Assembly: GCA_020632755.1 (NCBI GenBank)
Contig: JACKEY010000012.1
Location: forward strand, 1 to 64,000
Reading direction: 5' to 3'
DNA length: 64,000 nucleotides
DNA from: Alphaproteobacteria bacterium
Lineage (GTDB): Bacteria; Myxococcota_A; UBA796; UBA2385
Of this stretch, positions 61,299 through 64,000 are shown one piece after another (position 1 is the stretch's first letter; each line of letters begins with the position of its first letter). The notes beneath the pieces are model-generated. The model saw nothing but the letters and a program-made list of their open reading frames with translations, did not search any database and was not told where the DNA came from. Both the position numbers and the translations under genes were made by a program.

Positions 61299-62449
61299 GC
61301 ATCAGCGTGGTCATCCCCACCCGCGACCGGCCGGGTCTGCTGCCGCGGGCGCTGCGATCGGTGGCTGCCCAGGTGCGACCGCCCGACGAGGTGGTGGTGG
61401 TCAACGACGGCGGGCAACCACTGCGCCTCGAGGGTGCGCGCATCGTGGAAGCAGGACCGGGGGCGGGAGCCGGCATCGCTCGCAACGTGGGCGCCGCCGC
61501 GGCCCGATGCGCGTGGCTCGCCTTTCTCGACGACGACGACGAGTGGCACCCCGCCTACTTGGAGGAAGCCGAGGCCTGCTCACGCGACGCCGACCTGGTG
61601 CTCACCGCCTTCACCAAGGTGCGCGCCAACGGCGAAGTCCTGCCGGAGAAGGTCCCCCCGGAGCGTCTGGAGACCAGCGATGTCCTCGTCCGCAACCCAG
61701 GGCTCCGCGGCAGCAACCTCTTCATCCGTCGCTCGGTCTACCTGGGCCTGCGGGGCTTCGACGAAACCCTGGCCTGCGCCCAGGACCTCGATCTCGCCGT
61801 CCGGCTGGCCGATGCCCGCCTCCGAGTTCACAGGAATTGCGAGCGGAGGGTGAACTTCCACGCACACGCAGCCGCCCGCATCTCCACGCCGAGCCCCCTC
61901 AACGCCTACGGCAACCGTACCTACCTGGCTCGCCAAGGGCGCCGGATGGCCCCGGCGCAGGTGGCCGCATTCCGCGCCCGCACGCGGAAGCTCTTCGGCA
62001 CCGATCCGGGGGAGGTGCCGCGTCTGGTGTGGGTCCTCGGGCCCCCCGGGGCAGGCAAGTCCACCTGGGCACGCTCGCTGGCCGACGCCGAGCAGGCCCG
62101 GGTCCTGGAACTCGCGGCGCTACTGGACTGGCGCGATGGGGCCGACGTGGGGGTCGCGCGCGCCAAGGAGCACCTCATCTCGGCCATCCGCTCCGTCGAG
62201 CTCCAGCGGGCCCCCGGCGAGCGCCGGCTGTTCGTGGCCAGTGCCTGGCTTCCTCCCGGGGCCCTGCGGCCCCTGTCGCCGCTCGAGCACGTGGTCGCCC
62301 TGGTGCCCCGGCGCGAAGACTGGGAGCTGCGCCTGAAGAACCGCGGTGACTCCGTGGGACCCGAACAGATCGCCCGGTACCGCTGGTGGTCGGAGCGCTA
62401 CGGAGTCGGCGCCGAGGCCGCCTATCGGGCGTGCCTGGAGGCGGAATGA
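61295..62449 (+). CDS. GT2 glycosyltransferase fused to a P-loop kinase-like domain
   Basis: 384 residues from GTG 61295 (GTGA overlap). Residues 1-220 are a GT-A family 2 glycosyltransferase: ISVVIPTRDRPGLLPRAL, VVVNDGG, GAGIARNVGAAAA, LAFLDDDDEWHPAYLE (metal-binding DDD), then GSNLFIRRSVYLGLRGFDE and AQDLDLAVRL. Residues about 245-384 begin WVLGPPGAGKSTWARSLAD, a Walker A, followed by LRLKNRGDSVGPEQIARYRW, which is like small-molecule kinases. Such a fusion could couple glycosyl transfer with phosphorylation of the sugar or acceptor. Overlaps the following gene as ATGA. Confidence 0.85.
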   Translation: MSISVVIPTRDRPGLLPRALRSVAAQVRPPDEVVVVNDGGQPLRLEGARIVEAGPGAGAGIARNVGAAAARCAWLAFLDDDDEWHPAYLEEAEACSRDADLVLTAFTKVRANGEVLPEKVPPERLETSDVLVRNPGLRGSNLFIRRSVYLGLRGFDETLACAQDLDLAVRLADARLRVHRNCERRVNFHAHAAARISTPSPLNAYGNRTYLARQGRRMAPAQVAAFRARTRKLFGTDPGEVPRLVWVLGPPGAGKSTWARSLADAEQARVLELAALLDWRDGADVGVARAKEHLISAIRSVELQRAPGERRLFVASAWLPPGALRPLSPLEHVVALVPRREDWELRLKNRGDSVGPEQIARYRWWSERYGVGAEAAYRACLEAE

Positions 62450-64000
62450 GCGCCCGCTTCACGTCTCCGGGACCGACGGCCGTCGTGGCGGAGGGCGCGC
62501 GCCAGATCCCAGTGTCGTTCCAGGACGGCATCTACACCAGACACACCCGGTGGGGTGCCTTCCACCGCCGGGTCGTCGGTCGCGCTGCCCTGCACGCCCT
62601 GTTCAGGGGTCCCTTCGGCCTCTCCGAGCAGCAGGCACAGGCCAGGCTGCACGAGATGTCCCAAGAGCACCCGGCACTCCTGGCGGATCCTGCCTGGCTC
62701 GCCCTGGGACGAGGCGCCCTCCACAGCAGCCAGGGTGTCGCGCCGCCTCCCCGAGCCGAGGTGCCCGATGTCCTCGTCGCGCTGGCCACCGTCGGGCGCC
62801 CCGCTTCCCTCGGCCGCCTGCTGCGCACGTTGGCCCAGGAACGGGCAGCCTCCAGCTACCCCGGGCGGGTTGGGGTCCTCGTGGTCGAGAACCACGCGCC
62901 GGATGGTGCCCAGCAGGGCGCTGTGCCCGACGGCCTCCCCGTTCACAGGATCCCGATCGGACAGCTGCGGGGCGCCCTCGATGGTGCCGCGCGTGCCGGC
63001 GTGCTGCCCCCCGTCGGGGAGCGCCTCCCGTTGCCCATTGGCGCCGCCCGGGAAGCCCAGGTGGCAGCCCTGCACGAACACCTCGCACGCCCCCTCCCCG
63101 GCCTGCCCCATCCTGCCCAGCACCCGACCGTGGTGTGGATGGTGGACGACGACCTCGCGTTCCAGCAGCTCGACGCCTCCCAGCAGATCGGCCGGCGGAC
63201 CCACCTGCTGTTCCGCGTCGCCCGGTATTGGGCCACCCTTCCACAGCACGCCGTGGTCCTCGGCACGTTCACCGGCGACCCGCCCATCCCCGGCCTCGAC
63301 GGACTGGGCGGACAGCTCGACGACCTCATCGCCGCGCTGGAGCGCATGCGCTCCCTGGGGCCCGAGGCCCCCTGGCCCCTCCAACCTGCGCCGCCCGCTG
63401 TCGTTGATGCCTACTACGACCTCTCCGAGGCGCGCCGCACGGGCACCGTGGCAGCCTGGCCCTACGCTCCCGATGCGGCGGGTCGGCCCACACATGAGGT
63501 GGCGCGGAGACTCCTGGCCGAGTTGCCCCAGCTGGTGGATGGGCGACAGCTCACGCGCCCACTCACATGGAGCGGCGAGGACGTTCCGCCCCGCCCGTCC
63601 TTGCGGAGAGGCGGCAACACCCTCTTTCTCGATGTCGATGCCCTCTTCCGTTGGCCCACTCCCGTGATGGCAACCTCCGACGGGGTCGAGACCCGCCGTG
63701 CAGACACCCTGTGGGCCGCACTGGCCATGAGCGAGGAACCGGACGCTGTGGTGGAGGCACCTTTGCCTCTGCTGCACGGCCGACAGGGCCAGGCCGGTCC
63801 GTCGTTGGAGGTTTCCGTGGCGCGAGCGGCAAGCACGACTGCGGCCCAGGTCCGCGGCGTCGCCCTCGCGCGCGCCCTCTCCAGCGACCGGCCCCTGGCC
63901 GAGCTGCTCCGTCGACGGGAAGCCCAGGTCTCATCCCACCGCGAGCGGCTGCTCGAACGCCTCGCCCTCGTTCGCACCGGCGTGCTGCGCCTGGCGGACT
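62446..64000 (+). CDS. Large GT-A-like glycosyltransferase, incomplete at right edge
   Basis: Open from ATG 62446 (ATGA overlap with the previous stop) to the end of the window, at least 518 codons with no stop. N-terminal 95 residues are a helical region (TRWGAFHRRVVGRAALHALF, LSEQQAQARLHEMSQEHPA). Then a GT-A Rossmann-like core: VPDVLVALATVGRPASLGRLL, GVLVVENHAPDG, and TVVWMVDDDLAFQQLD with the DDD metal site. A further region with FLDVDALFRWPTPVMATSDGV resembles glycosyltransferase acceptor loops. The C-terminus lies outside the window. It belongs to the same operon; acceptor unknown. Confidence 0.8.
   Translation, partial: MSARFTSPGPTAVVAEGARQIPVSFQDGIYTRHTRWGAFHRRVVGRAALHALFRGPFGLSEQQAQARLHEMSQEHPALLADPAWLALGRGALHSSQGVAPPPRAEVPDVLVALATVGRPASLGRLLRTLAQERAASSYPGRVGVLVVENHAPDGAQQGAVPDGLPVHRIPIGQLRGALDGAARAGVLPPVGERLPLPIGAAREAQVAALHEHLARPLPGLPHPAQHPTVVWMVDDDLAFQQLDASQQIGRRTHLLFRVARYWATLPQHAVVLGTFTGDPPIPGLDGLGGQLDDLIAALERMRSLGPEAPWPLQPAPPAVVDAYYDLSEARRTGTVAAWPYAPDAAGRPTHEVARRLLAELPQLVDGRQLTRPLTWSGEDVPPRPSLRRGGNTLFLDVDALFRWPTPVMATSDGVETRRADTLWAALAMSEEPDAVVEAPLPLLHGRQGQAGPSLEVSVARAASTTAAQVRGVALARALSSDRPLAELLRRREAQVSSHRERLLERLALVRTGVLRLAD

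Noticed and set aside
62422..63777. Minus-strand 451-codon frame at the right edge
   Set aside because: The plus-strand frame from ATG 62446 has ATGA coupling, GT-A motifs and no stop to the window end; the minus frame has no motifs.

Overview
The window is high-GC bacterial DNA with GTG and TTG starts, GTGA/ATGA gene overlaps, a eukaryotic-type Ser/Thr kinase, and many lipoproteins with Asp-rich metal-binding repeats (CDD...WYDGVD.DCDG), FG-GAP/VCBS repeats, a formylglycine-generating-enzyme fold and beta-helices. This profile fits Myxococcota or a related deltaproteobacterial lineage. That is inferred from gene content, because there is no rRNA or other phylogenetic marker apart from purA.

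Region 1 (1-4.3 kb) is core genome: the end of a TPR protein, purA, a lipoprotein with two truncated-haemoglobin domains, an OB-fold lipoprotein, then tRNA-Lys(TTT) and tRNA-Glu(TTC) with a strong hairpin. Region 2 (4.3-12.8 kb) lies directly after the tRNAs and looks like mobile-element territory. It holds a winged-helix protein, an IS1380-type transposase, an orphan DUF4157 (eCIS-associated) protein, and a dead IS256 element carrying an amber codon and a 16-bp triplication. Region 3 (13-30.8 kb) is a run of secreted lipoproteins: PMBM/FG-GAP proteins, a beta-helix protein, an FGE-fold protein, a coiled-coil/beta-solenoid protein, and a Ser/Thr kinase coupled to a small exported protein. Two adjacent genes contain exact 138-bp (46-residue) repeat arrays with different copy numbers.

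Region 4 (30.8-39.8 kb) is a Zorya-type anti-phage operon on the minus strand in the order zorD-zorA-zorB-zorC. zorA is split by an in-frame TAG between its first membrane helix and the MotA-like core. A divergent PD-(D/E)XK protein sits beside it. Region 5 (39.8-42.8 kb) is a tightly overlapping plus-strand operon: a short M20 metallopeptidase, a PhyH dioxygenase, an arylamine N-acetyltransferase-like enzyme and a 55-residue ORF. An RNase III gene follows, cut by an IS5-type element whose precise removal would restore the frame.

Region 6 (45-58.4 kb) is a composite type I restriction island on the minus strand: hsdR, a zinc-ribbon/PH-like protein, a 115-residue protein, a GIY-YIG protein, a UDG-like protein, hsdM, hsdS, a PD-(D/E)XK nuclease, a ScoMcrA-head-like protein, and a SIR2 protein with a degenerate receiver domain. 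hsdM through the SIR2 gene overlap by 4 bp at every junction, so they are probably one transcript. This composite operon is the best candidate for a previously undescribed arrangement.

Region 7 (58.5-64 kb) begins with two truncated gene remnants. It then continues as a plus-strand overlapping operon: a second short M20 peptidase, a GT-B-like protein, a GT2-P-loop kinase fusion, and a large glycosyltransferase-like gene that runs off the edge. The paired M20 paralogues on both sides of the defence island suggest a biosynthetic locus split by, or duplicated around, the island.
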